From: an uncultured Bacteroidota bacterium
Lineage (GTDB): Bacteria > Bacteroidota > Bacteroidia > Chitinophagales > Chitinophagaceae
Reading direction: 5' to 3'
Length of the DNA: 64,000 bases
NCBI GenBank assembly: GCA_903903635.1
Contig: CAIUZK010000172.1
Location: forward strand, 21,993-85,992
How positions within the stretch are numbered: the first letter of the stretch is position 1; each line of letters begins with the position of its first letter. The notes under the pieces were generated by a model. It ran no database searches. It was not told the origin of the DNA and saw only the letters and a program-made list of their open reading frames with translations. Shown here in pieces: positions 53,936 through 62,240 of the stretch. Both the position numbers and the translations under genes were made by a program.

Positions 53936-55084
53936 TTATTTTGCTGGATAAAAATAGTCATAAGTTTTCTCAATAAAACCATTCCCTATTTCATGAAGAT
54001 TGTGCGATGTATACATTAGTACAATTACATCACTGTTTTTCACTTTGTTCAGCCAGTCATAATTATCCATAGGAATCCAGTTATCGGGCTGGTCCCGGTT
54101 ATTCTGGTTAATAACTTTATGAAAATAAAACCATAGCTCCCAATCTGTATTGCTGAACTGAAGATAGTTGTTATGTATCCAGTTTACAATAAAGCTATCA
54201 CCTATATAGATAACCTTGGGCCTGGTTTTGGTTGCATCCTCCTTGAATTCTACTGCCGGATACGTGAAAGTTTCTTTTATAATAGGGTTGATCAGGTTGA
54301 GCGCCTTATATACATCATCATCTGTATCCTCAGCCTTCTCGGTGTGCTTCAGGCTATTCCACTCCATATGAGGCATCTGTATATGCCTTATCTGTTCTAT
54401 ATACCTGCTCAGGCTGTCTGCAGCCAGATCAGCTCCATACACACTCCAGTGTATTCCCTGATAAGGGTACAACAGCTCCGTAGTACTCTTCCGCATATCC
54501 GTAAACCACGTATTGAAATTAACCTGGTTCACCTTCATAGAATCGGCCAGGCGCACATAGGTCTCAAAATTACTTGGCGCTACCTGCTTGCCTGCCAGCT
54601 CATCGGGAAATAAAGAAGGATAATAATAGGCCTTGCAGGGCGAATGCACCACGATCAGTGTTTTGCCCAGCCTGGCTAAAGTATCCTGAATGGCTTTTAT
54701 TTTGCCGAAGGTTGCCCTGGCTTTATCATACCCTACATAATCCCGGCCATAATAGGCATTGATATAATCCGGTTGAAACAGGCAACCGTTCTTGCCCATT
54801 ACTACCGAATTGCAATGCAGTAAGTCAAAAAGCCAGTAGTCTACCTGGTTATTGATCCTTACCAGGTCCGCTCTGAAACCGCCCTGATCATTAAGATAAC
54901 TGGCCTTACCCTGCTGATAACTGCCGTCCCACCATTTTGCCCACGAAAAAGGCACATCGGGAGAAAACGTAAAATCGCCATACAACCCGAGCCCACTAAA
55001 CATACCCAGGCACATCTGCAAAAAAGGAAAAAGCAGAATGATTAAAAAGAATCTGAACAATATGCTCTTTACTCTTTGTTGCAT
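53936..55084 (-). CDS. AlgJ/AlgX-like SGNH-fold protein
   Basis: A 382-residue envelope protein with one N-terminal membrane segment (SILFRFFLIILLFPFLQMCL). The ectodomain is like the SGNH domain of AlgJ/AlgX, which O-acetylate exopolysaccharides. The catalytic Ser block is YIGDSFIVNW (GDS at 295-297), and the Asp/His-like block is YQGIHWSVYGADL. The early GKNGCLFQPDYINAYYG matches the family region 'G..GWLF'. There is no MBOAT acyltransferase in the window to act as partner. It lies just upstream of the broken GT-C-like gene on the same strand and may have formed a surface-glycan modification pair with it. Confidence 0.8.
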   Translation of the reverse strand: MQQRVKSILFRFFLIILLFPFLQMCLGMFSGLGLYGDFTFSPDVPFSWAKWWDGSYQQGKASYLNDQGGFRADLVRINNQVDYWLFDLLHCNSVVMGKNGCLFQPDYINAYYGRDYVGYDKARATFGKIKAIQDTLARLGKTLIVVHSPCKAYYYPSLFPDELAGKQVAPSNFETYVRLADSMKVNQVNFNTWFTDMRKSTTELLYPYQGIHWSVYGADLAADSLSRYIEQIRHIQMPHMEWNSLKHTEKAEDTDDDVYKALNLINPIIKETFTYPAVEFKEDATKTRPKVIYIGDSFIVNWIHNNYLQFSNTDWELWFYFHKVINQNNRDQPDNWIPMDNYDWLNKVKNSDVIVLMYTSHNLHEIGNGFIEKTYDYFYPAK

Positions 55085-55257
55085 AGGTACAGGTAACCCG
55101 GTTATAATTGGATATTAGCTTAGGAAAGTGCTAAAGATAACGCCTAACCTTATCTTTTCTCACAAATCCCTATTTCTATTTGCTTCACTAAATATCAAAA
55201 TAGTTATCAGCACCTTCACCAAAAATCCATATTCAGACCCGATGAGTGGGCAAGTTG

Positions 55258-56139
55258 CTAACTTATACCATCAGTGGTTACTTCTCTTGCTATTTTCTTA
55301 ACCAGACCCTGCAATACATTACCCGGCCCAACTTCAGTAAAATGATTAGCTCCGTGCGCCACCATTTGCTGCACACTCTGAGTCCAGCGAACAGGAGAAG
55401 TAAGTTGATTGATAAGATTCTGCCTGATCAATCCCGGATCGGTATAAGGCATGGCATCAACATTCTGAAATACAGGACAGGATGGGTTTCCGAAATGCGT
55501 ATTGGCTATAGCTTCCTGCAATTCTTCACGTGCAGGCTCCATTAAAGGCGAATGAAAAGCGCCGCCCACAGGCAACAACAAAGCACGTTTAGCCCCAGCG
55601 GCTTTCAATCGCTCACAAGCCTGCTTTACGCCCTCATTGCTTCCGCTTATAACCAACTGACCAGGACAATTATAATTGGCAGCCACAACCACCTCATCCT
55701 TAAATTCGCTGCATATTTCTTCTACCCTTGCATCATCAAGGCCCAGTACTGCCGCCATGGTCGAAGGATTGATGATACAGGCACGTTGCATAGCAGCGGC
55801 ACGCTTGGCTACCAGCCTCAGCCCATCTTCAAACGAAAGCACCTTATTGGCGATCAACGCCGAGAACTCACCCAACGAATGACCTGCAACCATATCAGGC
55901 TTGAGATCGGGTGTGGTTTCAAATAATATTACCGAGTGAAGAAAAATAGCCGGTTGCGTAACATTGGTTTGTTTCAGTTCCTCATCTGTGCCACCAAACA
56001 TAATATCCGTGATCCGGAAACCAAGTATATCATTAGCCTGCTCAAACATGGCCCTTGCCTTGTCATTTTCATCATATAACTTTTTCCCCATTCCCGAAAA
56101 CTGGGCTCCCTGCCCCGGGAATACGTATGCATGCTTCAT
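55258..56139 (-). CDS. fabD: malonyl-CoA:ACP transacylase
   Basis: Transfers malonate from CoA to acyl carrier protein for fatty-acid synthesis. The 293-residue protein has PGQGAQFSGMGKK, QTNVTQPAIFLHS, the nucleophile S88 in VAGHSLGEFSAL, and the catalytic His in VGGAFHSPLMEPA. The length is normal. It is transcribed alone, and no other fab gene is adjacent. Confidence 0.96.
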   Translation of the reverse strand: MKHAYVFPGQGAQFSGMGKKLYDENDKARAMFEQANDILGFRITDIMFGGTDEELKQTNVTQPAIFLHSVILFETTPDLKPDMVAGHSLGEFSALIANKVLSFEDGLRLVAKRAAAMQRACIINPSTMAAVLGLDDARVEEICSEFKDEVVVAANYNCPGQLVISGSNEGVKQACERLKAAGAKRALLLPVGGAFHSPLMEPAREELQEAIANTHFGNPSCPVFQNVDAMPYTDPGLIRQNLINQLTSPVRWTQSVQQMVAHGANHFTEVGPGNVLQGLVKKIAREVTTDGIS

Positions 56140-56162
56140 TGCTTAGATTTTCCGCTAAATTA

Positions 56163-56202
56163 GTTGATAGGTTGATAGGTTGACTAGTTGAGAAGTTATT
56201 TT
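56163..56202. repeat. left octanucleotide array (about 4-5 units)
   Basis: Consecutive 8-mers GTTGATAG, GTTGATAG, GTTGACTA, GTTGAGAA and a decayed GTTATTTT. It is the reverse-complement type of the array at 56727-56838 and lies just beyond the 3' end of the four-helix-bundle gene. Confidence 0.85.
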
Positions 56203-56229
56203 CGGTAAAAAAAATTGGCATGAAATAAA

Positions 56230-56628
56230 TCATTCATTCGACTTATTGTTACTACCTGTATTTCTCAAAAAAGAAATATATCCATTTAGCAATTTTTCAA
56301 CATTAGTCACAGCCTCCTCCAATTTCTTTAAGGTATCCGAATCAATGTATTTGCAATCATAGGCATCTATCAGGTGATTAAGGCTTTCACTTAACGAACC
56401 CCTTGATTGAATACAAAAATGCAACTGGTCTTTATAAGTAAATCTGCCATGGCCTTCTGAAATATTACTGCAAACAGATCTTGCTGATCTCACAAGTTGG
56501 CTAGTTAAACCATATTTTTCTTCAGGTGGAAAAAGCTTAACCAGCTCATAGATTTGAAGCTTAAATGCCCTGCTTACCTTCCATACATTCAGGTCAGTAA
56601 ACCGCTGATGAGAATTCGCCCCACTCAA
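56230..56628 (-). CDS. four-helix-bundle protein (23S IVP / Avd family)
   Basis: A 132-residue protein of the TIGR02436 family. Signature blocks are FTDLNVWKVSRAFKLQIYELVKLFP, EEKYGLTSQLVRSARSVCSNISEGHGR and FCIQSRGSLSESLNHLIDA. Relatives are encoded in 23S rRNA intervening sequences, and the Avd subunit of diversity-generating retroelements has the same fold; they bind nucleic acid as oligomers. Here the gene is free-standing and flanked on both sides by octanucleotide arrays in inverted orientation. No reverse transcriptase or variable repeat is seen nearby. Confidence 0.9.
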   Translation of the reverse strand: MSGANSHQRFTDLNVWKVSRAFKLQIYELVKLFPPEEKYGLTSQLVRSARSVCSNISEGHGRFTYKDQLHFCIQSRGSLSESLNHLIDAYDCKYIDSDTLKKLEEAVTNVEKLLNGYISFLRNTGSNNKSNE

Positions 56629-56726
56629 ATTTATCGGTTATTTTAATTTAAAGAGTAAAAAGTAGTTAGTAATTATTAGAAAGTAAAGAAACTTAGTAAA
56701 GTAAATAAAGTAAAAAACAACACAAC
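56629..56726. other. AT-rich leader between the IVP-like gene and the right array
   Basis: About 100 bases with loose repeats of AGTAAA/AGTTAG-type words, between the gene start and the octad array. It may contain the gene's promoter; no clear TAnnTTTG was found. Confidence 0.4.
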
Positions 56727-56838
56727 CATTCAACCTATCAACTATTCAACTGATCAACCTATCAACATACCAACCAATCAACTAATCAACAATTCAACCT
56801 ATCAACTATTCAACCTATCAACCATTCAACTTATCAAC
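56727..56838. repeat. right octanucleotide array, 14 units
   Basis: Fourteen exact-length 8-mers of the form NNNNCAAC (mostly NNWTCAAC), among them CTATCAAC four times, CATTCAAC and TATTCAAC twice each, with no phase slip over 112 bases. The variable first four bases set it apart from a simple slipped repeat. It ends eight bases before the stop codon of the Sua5 gene. Confidence 0.9.
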
Positions 56839-56845
56839 TAAAAAC

Positions 56846-57463
56846 CTACCACAATCCCTCCCACTCCCCGGCACCTTCCCTGATGAGCACAGGCGCACCG
56901 CTGGTGCAATCGATAACTGTAGATGAAAGTATATTGCCAATGCCTCCATCAATCACAATATCAACAAGGTTGCCGAATTGCTCCTCCATAATTTCGGGAT
57001 CTGTGAAATACTCCACATCGCCATCCATGGGCAGGGAGGCGCTCATAAGCGGGTGACCCAATTCTTTTACTATGAGCTGGCAGATTTTATTATCAGGAAC
57101 CCTTATACCCACCGTGTCTTTTTTTGTTTTCAACAGTTTAGGCACCTGCTTACTGGCATCCAGAATAAAAGTATACGGACCAGGCAGCGCTTTCTTCAGC
57201 ATTCTGAAGATGGGCGTATCCACACTCTTGGCATAATCGCTCAGGTGGCTGAGATCGCTGCAGATAAAGGAAAACTGCGCCTTTTTAGGGTCTATATGTT
57301 TTATTCGGGCTATGCGTGTTATGGCATCCGGACTGTAAATATTACACCCTATTCCATATATGGTATCTGTTGGATAAATTATAACTCCGCCATCTAAGAG
57401 GCATTCCACGACCATCTTTATGTTTCTGGGTTGCGGATTATCGGGATGTATGTGCAGGAGCAT
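56846..57463 (-). CDS. Sua5/YciO/YrdC-family protein
   Basis: A 205-residue protein of the threonylcarbamoyl-AMP synthase fold, which starts t6A modification of tRNA. Blocks: LLDGGVIIYPTDTIYGIGCN, FSFICSDLSHLSDYAKS, LPGPYTFILDA, VGIRVPDN, STVIDCTSG. The short single-domain form resembles YciO/YrdC more than the longer Sua5 with a C-terminal domain, and YciO members have not been shown to share the reaction. The octad array reaches to within a few bases of its stop codon. Confidence 0.88.
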   Translation of the reverse strand: MLLHIHPDNPQPRNIKMVVECLLDGGVIIYPTDTIYGIGCNIYSPDAITRIARIKHIDPKKAQFSFICSDLSHLSDYAKSVDTPIFRMLKKALPGPYTFILDASKQVPKLLKTKKDTVGIRVPDNKICQLIVKELGHPLMSASLPMDGDVEYFTDPEIMEEQFGNLVDIVIDGGIGNILSSTVIDCTSGAPVLIREGAGEWEGLW

Positions 57464-57597
57464 GAAAAACTTTTTATAAAATTACGCAATTCAATGTAGT
57501 TTTACCCTGTTCAAAGTCATATTGACATTTATAAGACTATTGTTATAATTTCAACTTTAGACGAGCGACTATCTACAACAGAAATACGATTAAAAAC

Positions 57598-58431
57598 ATG
57601 TTCTCAATAATAATACCCACATGGAATAACCTGGCATTTGCAAAGCTGTGTGTGGAAAGCATCCGCAAAAATTCGGCATATGCGCACCAGGTAATATTGC
57701 ATATCAACGATGGCAGCGATGGCACACTGCAGTGGGCCAGGGAACAGCATTTAGACTTCACCCACACGCCTGGAAATGCCGGCATTTGTATGGCTGTAAA
57801 TGAAGCATGCGGACTAGCCAAAATGGATTATGTGGTATACATGAACGACGATATGTACGTCTGCCCAAAATGGGATACCACCCTGGTGGATGAAATAAAA
57901 AATGCCGGTACCGATTGCTTCATGTTCTCGAGTACCATGATAGAGCCGGTGAACCACAATAATCCCTGCGTGATCCATAAAGATTACGGGCAGCATATTG
58001 AAACATTCAATGAAGCAGGATTGCTGAAAGAATGCAATACCTTTCAGAAAGCCGACTGGTCTGGCTCTACATGGCCGCCTACAATAGTGCATCGCAAATA
58101 CTGGCTCATAACAGGTGGCTACAGCATAGAGCTGAGCCCTGGTGTAAGCAGCGACGATGATTTCTCCATGAAGATGTGGGCTGCTGGCTGTCGCATTTTC
58201 AAGGGCGTGGGCGCCAGCAGGGTATATCATTTTCAGTCAAAGTCTACACTGCGCATAGTTAAGAACAATGGCCGCAAGCAATTCCTCATGAAGTGGGGCA
58301 TCAACCAGAGCACCTTCAATAAATACTACATCAGGAGGGGCACACCCTATACCGGGCCTATGCAGGAACCCGATGCAGCCATCATGAAAAAAGAGGCCTT
58401 GAGGGCATGGGTAAAAAGGAAAATAATGTAG
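57598..58431 (+). CDS. family 2 glycosyltransferase
   Basis: A 277-residue GT-A fold enzyme. It starts MFSIIIPTWNNLAFAKLCVESI, the usual GT2 opening. The metal-binding DxD-like motif is NDDM (D84, D85). Later blocks WPPTIVHRKYW and SPGVSSDDDFSMKMWAAG fit the acceptor and catalytic-base region (the acidic DDD near 183). There is no membrane segment, so it acts in the cytoplasm, likely in surface glycan synthesis. The acceptor is unknown. It is alone between two minus-strand genes. Confidence 0.88.
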   Translation: MFSIIIPTWNNLAFAKLCVESIRKNSAYAHQVILHINDGSDGTLQWAREQHLDFTHTPGNAGICMAVNEACGLAKMDYVVYMNDDMYVCPKWDTTLVDEIKNAGTDCFMFSSTMIEPVNHNNPCVIHKDYGQHIETFNEAGLLKECNTFQKADWSGSTWPPTIVHRKYWLITGGYSIELSPGVSSDDDFSMKMWAAGCRIFKGVGASRVYHFQSKSTLRIVKNNGRKQFLMKWGINQSTFNKYYIRRGTPYTGPMQEPDAAIMKKEALRAWVKRKIM

Positions 58432-58439
58432 CCGGAGGT

Positions 58440-59084
58440 TTACAACTCCGCACCCACAGTTTTCTTCTTTATCGATTTCCTGTGCTGCAACCACTGATTC
58501 CCCTTCATAGCCAGCCATGCCGACCCGCTGCCAACAACAGCGCCAGCCAGCACATCGGTGGGATAATGAACACCCAGGTGCAGTCTTGAGTATCCAACTG
58601 CGGTAGCCCACGTATATGCAGGCACTACAACATACCACCGTGGATAGCACAGGCTAAGCGATGTAGCCGAACAAAATGCAAAGGAAGAATGCCCTGATGG
58701 GAATGACTGGTCATGATAAGTCTGATAAGGATCCAGATCAGGATAAGTAACATACGGCCTGTTGCGGTTCACACTGTATTTCAAACCAAAAGTAAGTACA
58801 GTATTTAATCCAAATCCGGCGATGGTCTGCAATCCATTATTGATAGCCTTTTTATCATGGTGGGCATAACCCGCTATCAATTCAGCCAATGGTATAGCTA
58901 CCGATACCGGATAATCGCAATTGGTCAGTGTCTTCATTGCACCGTCCAGTGATTTGTTGCGATGCACATTGCAGTCGCGCAGCAACTGAATATCCAGGTT
59001 TTGCGCCTGCAAACTGCTACTGCACAACAGCAGAAGCAACACCAGGAAGGATTGCCTGAATTGGACTAACGATGTTTTTTTCAT
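58440..59084 (-). CDS. PAP2-family phosphatase
   Basis: A 214-residue protein with signal peptide ending at LQAQ. The three PAP2 motifs are intact: KYSVNRNRPY, the QSFPSGHSSFAF nucleophile-region His, and GYSRLHLGVHYPTDVLAG. Likely a periplasmic lipid phosphatase (for example undecaprenyl pyrophosphate or phosphatidic acid). It has fewer membrane segments than the classical integral form, and the hydrophobic helices are short. Confidence 0.88.
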   Translation of the reverse strand: MKKTSLVQFRQSFLVLLLLLCSSSLQAQNLDIQLLRDCNVHRNKSLDGAMKTLTNCDYPVSVAIPLAELIAGYAHHDKKAINNGLQTIAGFGLNTVLTFGLKYSVNRNRPYVTYPDLDPYQTYHDQSFPSGHSSFAFCSATSLSLCYPRWYVVVPAYTWATAVGYSRLHLGVHYPTDVLAGAVVGSGSAWLAMKGNQWLQHRKSIKKKTVGAEL

Positions 59085-59133
59085 CTTACGATTTCAAAAA
59101 TAGCAACAATAAGCAGAAATAATGAGTTGATTT

Positions 59134-59164
59134 TTTGTTTTGTCGCAGAATAATCCTATTTTTG
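59134..59164 (+). promoter_or_regulatory. tRNA-Phe promoter
   Basis: -33 TTTG at 59134-59137, a 19-base spacer and -7 TATTTTTG at 59157-59164, 18 bases before the mature tRNA. Confidence 0.75.
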
Positions 59165-59181
59165 CACTCCCAAATACTGAT

Positions 59182-59254
59182 GGTGCGGTAGCTCAGTCGG
59201 TAGAGCAAAGGACTGAAAATCCTTGTGTCGCCGGTTCGATCCCGGCTCACACCA
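59182..59254 (+). tRNA. tRNA-Phe (GAA anticodon)
   Basis: All arms are found: acceptor GGTGCGG/TCACACC, D stem GCTC/GAGC, anticodon stem AAGGA/TCCTT with loop CTGAAAA giving GAA, and T stem GCCGG/CCGGC with loop TTCGATC. The discriminator is A and CCA is not fully encoded (ACCT). The acceptor stem has a C5-A68 mismatch and a G7-T66 wobble. Confidence 0.95.
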
Positions 59255-59262
59255 CCTCCAGT

Positions 59263-59297
59263 AAGCCTTTCAAGTGCAAACTTGAAAGGCTTTTTTT
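59263..59297 (+). terminator. tRNA-Phe terminator
   Basis: Perfect 13-bp stem AAGCCTTTCAAGT/ACTTGAAAGGCTT, loop GCAA, followed by more T's. Confidence 0.9.
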
Positions 59298-59390
59298 GGT
59301 GCGGGGAATTGCCTTGAACGCGTTTTTTTTCACACCAACAAGAAGAATAATAATTAAGAGCGCACAATTTTCAACTTGATACTCACGACC

Positions 59391-59444
59391 CTTCCGACCC
59401 AATCGACTCTCCTTCTTCAGGGACTCGACTGCATCAAGGTACTG
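59391..59444 (+). repeat. dispersed 54-bp repeat, copy A
   Basis: Ends in the core CGACTGCATCAAGGTACTG (59426-59444). It matches copy B at about 83% over 54 bases without gaps. It lies in the 340-base gap between the tRNA terminator and the Imm32-like gene, in which nothing else was recognised. Confidence 0.8.
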
Positions 59445-59640
59445 TAGAAAAAGTAACTTTCAACCCTACAAACTCATTATTCACCCCCCCATCTTTTAAC
59501 TTCACTCTTACCCTATTGTAGGCTTTTCACTTACAAATTCCTCGCTCTAAACGCTGACAGCTTGAAAACGCGCCCAGGCTTCCGTAATAATTGCGCTTAG
59601 CAGATTATGTCCTAATTTTAAGGCTTTATTCATTAATACT

Positions 59641-59964
59641 ATGAAAAAATTTAAATCTGCAATTACCGGACACCTGGATATAGTAGTAGACCAAATCGAA
59701 GACGAATTTGAGGGAGTCACGGAAAGATGGACTGAGGTACAAATACATGGTGACACAGCAGGATTAAGATCACTGGCAAACCTTCTGCTAAAAATAGCAG
59801 ATCTGGACCAGGAAAATATTGCTGCCCTTCCTGCCGGAGCCAGGGAGCATAGGCATTTGCGACCAAATTTCGAATTGTCTAATAGCTCAACATCAGTTAT
59901 TGTGGGCCGATTAGATGCTAAGGGCACAGGCGATTTTTACGATCGTTATATCCCTAAAAAATGA
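59641..59964 (+). CDS. Imm32-like immunity protein
   Basis: A 107-residue protein with the pattern of immunity protein 32: VQIHGDTAGLRSLANLLLKIADLD, then EHRHLRPNFELSNSSTSVIVGRLD. Imm32 proteins neutralise polymorphic toxins. No toxin gene is adjacent, so it would be an orphan immunity gene. The assignment is by pattern memory and needs a profile search. It stands between repeat copies A and B in a cassette-like arrangement. Confidence 0.6.
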   Translation: MKKFKSAITGHLDIVVDQIEDEFEGVTERWTEVQIHGDTAGLRSLANLLLKIADLDQENIAALPAGAREHRHLRPNFELSNSSTSVIVGRLDAKGTGDFYDRYIPKK

Positions 59965-59965
59965 T

Positions 59966-60019
59966 CTTCCGTCCCATTCGACTTTCCTTTTTGACGAACA
60001 CGACTGCATCAAGGCACTG
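59966..60019 (+). repeat. dispersed 54-bp repeat, copy B
   Basis: Begins two bases after the Imm32-like stop codon. The core CGACTGCATCAAGGCACTG is at 60001-60019 and continues AAATTGAAGCTAA, shared with copy C. The 200 bases from here to the next start are AT-rich and hold no other feature. Confidence 0.8.
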
Positions 60020-60220
60020 AAATTGAAGCTAAACAATTAATTCTCACTCAACCTGAAAAACATTAATAATCGCTAATCATCGCTTTAAACGGGCTGAAAT
60101 AGGGAGTGTTTACTTTTGTAACAATTATTTTAACTGAAAATTACTATTATAAAAAAACTTACTCCCAACCTCATTTTATATCAGAAAAAAAATATAAATT
60201 TAACAACTAAACCAAACCTT

Positions 60221-62053
60221 ATGATACCTAAACTACTCCGTGCAGTATTAGCCCTGCTGCTATTCACTGTAACTACTGCTACTGCGCAGACTTACACTCA
60301 TGGCAGCCTTACTGCCGTTACCATGGCCATGCCCAGCCACGACACTAATAGTTGCCAGTCTAACTGCTCTGTAATATACATGGTAACTAAAAACCCTTCC
60401 TTTATACATGACACGGTAAGGGTTTACGATACACTCAGTGGCAATGTAGTATTCACCATTGCCAACTCAACAGGTGTTTCGCCTTGGAATTTTACAGCGT
60501 ACGGCGCCATGTTGTTTAATCCGGTTATTACCGACGACCAGTTGTCAGGAGGTAGTTTTGCCGTCTTCGCAGAGCGACCCACCAAGATTTTTTCAGGTCC
60601 TGATACACTGGGCACTATTCACGACGTCTTCCCGATTACCGTTACTAATGCATGTGTGTATGACACCATATCAGGTAGAGCATACATTGATCATAATGCT
60701 GACTGCATTTATAACGGCCTCGATTCTGCTCTGCAAGGTATGCAAATCAACAGCACGAACTCTCTGAGCAGCCCCGGTGTTTCCTTCAACTACCGCTACC
60801 AATTTACAAATACCTCTGGCTATTATAACATGACCATTCAAAGGTCGTGGATGACAAACTATACTGTGTCATTGCCTTCTCAAAACTATTTTATCTACCC
60901 GCTCACTTCCTGCTTCTCCGGGGCTTATACATTCACCACCCTGCCACATGGTGGTGTAGACTTCCCGCTGCAGTGCAGCGACAGCGTAGATGTAATGAGC
61001 TACAGCTTGGCCCCTCCAGCTGTCAAGGTGGGCAGGGTATTTTATATGGAGCCCTATGTGAGCAATACCGGCTGCCTTACCGTATCTGGCACGCTTACAT
61101 TTATCAAAGACCCGCGTGTGATTTATGATCCCTCGCTCAGCATAGTGCCAGCTACATCCGTATCGGGCGATACACTGCGCTGGACCTATACCAACCTTAC
61201 CAATGTAAGCTCTGGTGGATACTGGAACAGCCTTTTGTCGCGAATCCATCTCTACCCCGATACCTCGGCACATGCCGGAGATACTTTGTGCTTCCACATT
61301 TACAGTGATATTCCTGCTACCGATATCGACCACTCCAATAATGACATGACCATCTGCCTTCCGGTTGTAAATGCTTACGACCCTAATGTAAAGGAAGTAA
61401 GCCCCAAAGGCTTCGGCGCACCTGGCAATATACCGCAAACAACCACTAAGCTCACCTACACTCTGCACTTCCAGAACACCGGTACCGCAGCAGCACAGAA
61501 TGTTCAGGTAGTAGATACGCTCGATGCTAATGTCGACCCAGGCACGCTGAGAATACTTGGATCTAGCCATAGAATGGTGCCAGAGTGGCTCGCACCCGGC
61601 GTAGTTCGCTTTAACTTCGACAATATTAACCTGCCCGATAGCTTTGCCAATGAGGCAGCCAGTCACGGCGCAGTGAGCTTTAACATCAAATTACGCCCAT
61701 CACTAGCGGTGGGTACGCAGATAAAGAACAAGGGATACATTTACTTCGACTCAAATCCGGCAATAGTTACAAACACTACCTTGAATACTATTTACGGATC
61801 TCTGCAGACCGGCGCACCCTTCGTAGCAGGCCCATTGCTCATCTATCCCAATCCTGCAGAAGATGTGTTGCATATAGAATCTGAAAAGGCAGCCTCCATC
61901 TTCATATTGGATATGAGCGGCAGAATTGTGGAAAGTAAGGAAATGGGTATTGGAACCGCTACCATCGACATTAGTAAGCTAGCTACCGGACTTTACATCA
62001 TCAAAGCAATCGGTGATGGCAATGTTACCTTTGCAAAGTTCCTGAAGCAATAA
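60221..62053 (+). CDS. T9SS protein with DUF7619-type repeat domain
   Basis: A 610-residue exported protein. The signal peptide ends at ATAQ (~residue 23). A beta-rich N-terminal region (~30-380) is followed by NAYDPNVKEVSPKGFG and LTYTLHFQNTGTAAAQNVQVVDTLD (~385-500), which is the DUF11/DUF7619 domain often found before sorting signals. The C-terminus (LLIYPNPAEDVLHIESEK to GNVTFAKFLKQ) is a T9SS type A signal. It is likely a surface protein. It sits between repeat copies B and C. Confidence 0.88.
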   Translation: MIPKLLRAVLALLLFTVTTATAQTYTHGSLTAVTMAMPSHDTNSCQSNCSVIYMVTKNPSFIHDTVRVYDTLSGNVVFTIANSTGVSPWNFTAYGAMLFNPVITDDQLSGGSFAVFAERPTKIFSGPDTLGTIHDVFPITVTNACVYDTISGRAYIDHNADCIYNGLDSALQGMQINSTNSLSSPGVSFNYRYQFTNTSGYYNMTIQRSWMTNYTVSLPSQNYFIYPLTSCFSGAYTFTTLPHGGVDFPLQCSDSVDVMSYSLAPPAVKVGRVFYMEPYVSNTGCLTVSGTLTFIKDPRVIYDPSLSIVPATSVSGDTLRWTYTNLTNVSSGGYWNSLLSRIHLYPDTSAHAGDTLCFHIYSDIPATDIDHSNNDMTICLPVVNAYDPNVKEVSPKGFGAPGNIPQTTTKLTYTLHFQNTGTAAAQNVQVVDTLDANVDPGTLRILGSSHRMVPEWLAPGVVRFNFDNINLPDSFANEAASHGAVSFNIKLRPSLAVGTQIKNKGYIYFDSNPAIVTNTTLNTIYGSLQTGAPFVAGPLLIYPNPAEDVLHIESEKAASIFILDMSGRIVESKEMGIGTATIDISKLATGLYIIKAIGDGNVTFAKFLKQ

Positions 62054-62073
62054 GGAAAATATGATTTTTGTTG

Positions 62074-62104
62074 AGGACGGCCCGATGAGGGCCGTCCTTT
62101 TTTT
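62074..62104 (+). terminator. terminator after the 610-residue T9SS protein
   Basis: AGGACGGCCC/GGGCCGTCCT stem with loop GATGA, then T-rich tail. Confidence 0.9.
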
Positions 62105-62112
62105 CCCTCGAG

Positions 62113-62169
62113 TCTCCTTTTTCAGGGACTCGACTGCATCAAGGTACCGATGTTGAATTTAAGCTATTA
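62113..62169 (+). repeat. dispersed repeat, copy C
   Basis: Core CGACTGCATCAAGGTACCG at 62131-62149. The upstream CTCCTTTTTCAGGGACT matches copy A, and the downstream GTTGAATTTAAGCTA matches copies B and D. Confidence 0.8.
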
Positions 62170-62240
62170 AGCTTCCTGCAACCCAATAATCTCATTTCCC
62201 ATCCTCCATCCTTTTGCCGTACCCACTTCCCTTTTATACA

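Noticed and set aside
55730..55750. TGCATCATCAAGG-like match to the dispersed repeat core inside fabD
   Set aside because: It lies in conserved coding sequence, lacks the rest of the repeat, and is best explained by chance.
56727..56838. CRISPR array
   Set aside because: The units are 8 bases with no spacers, and no cas genes are present. No CRISPR array was seen anywhere in the window.
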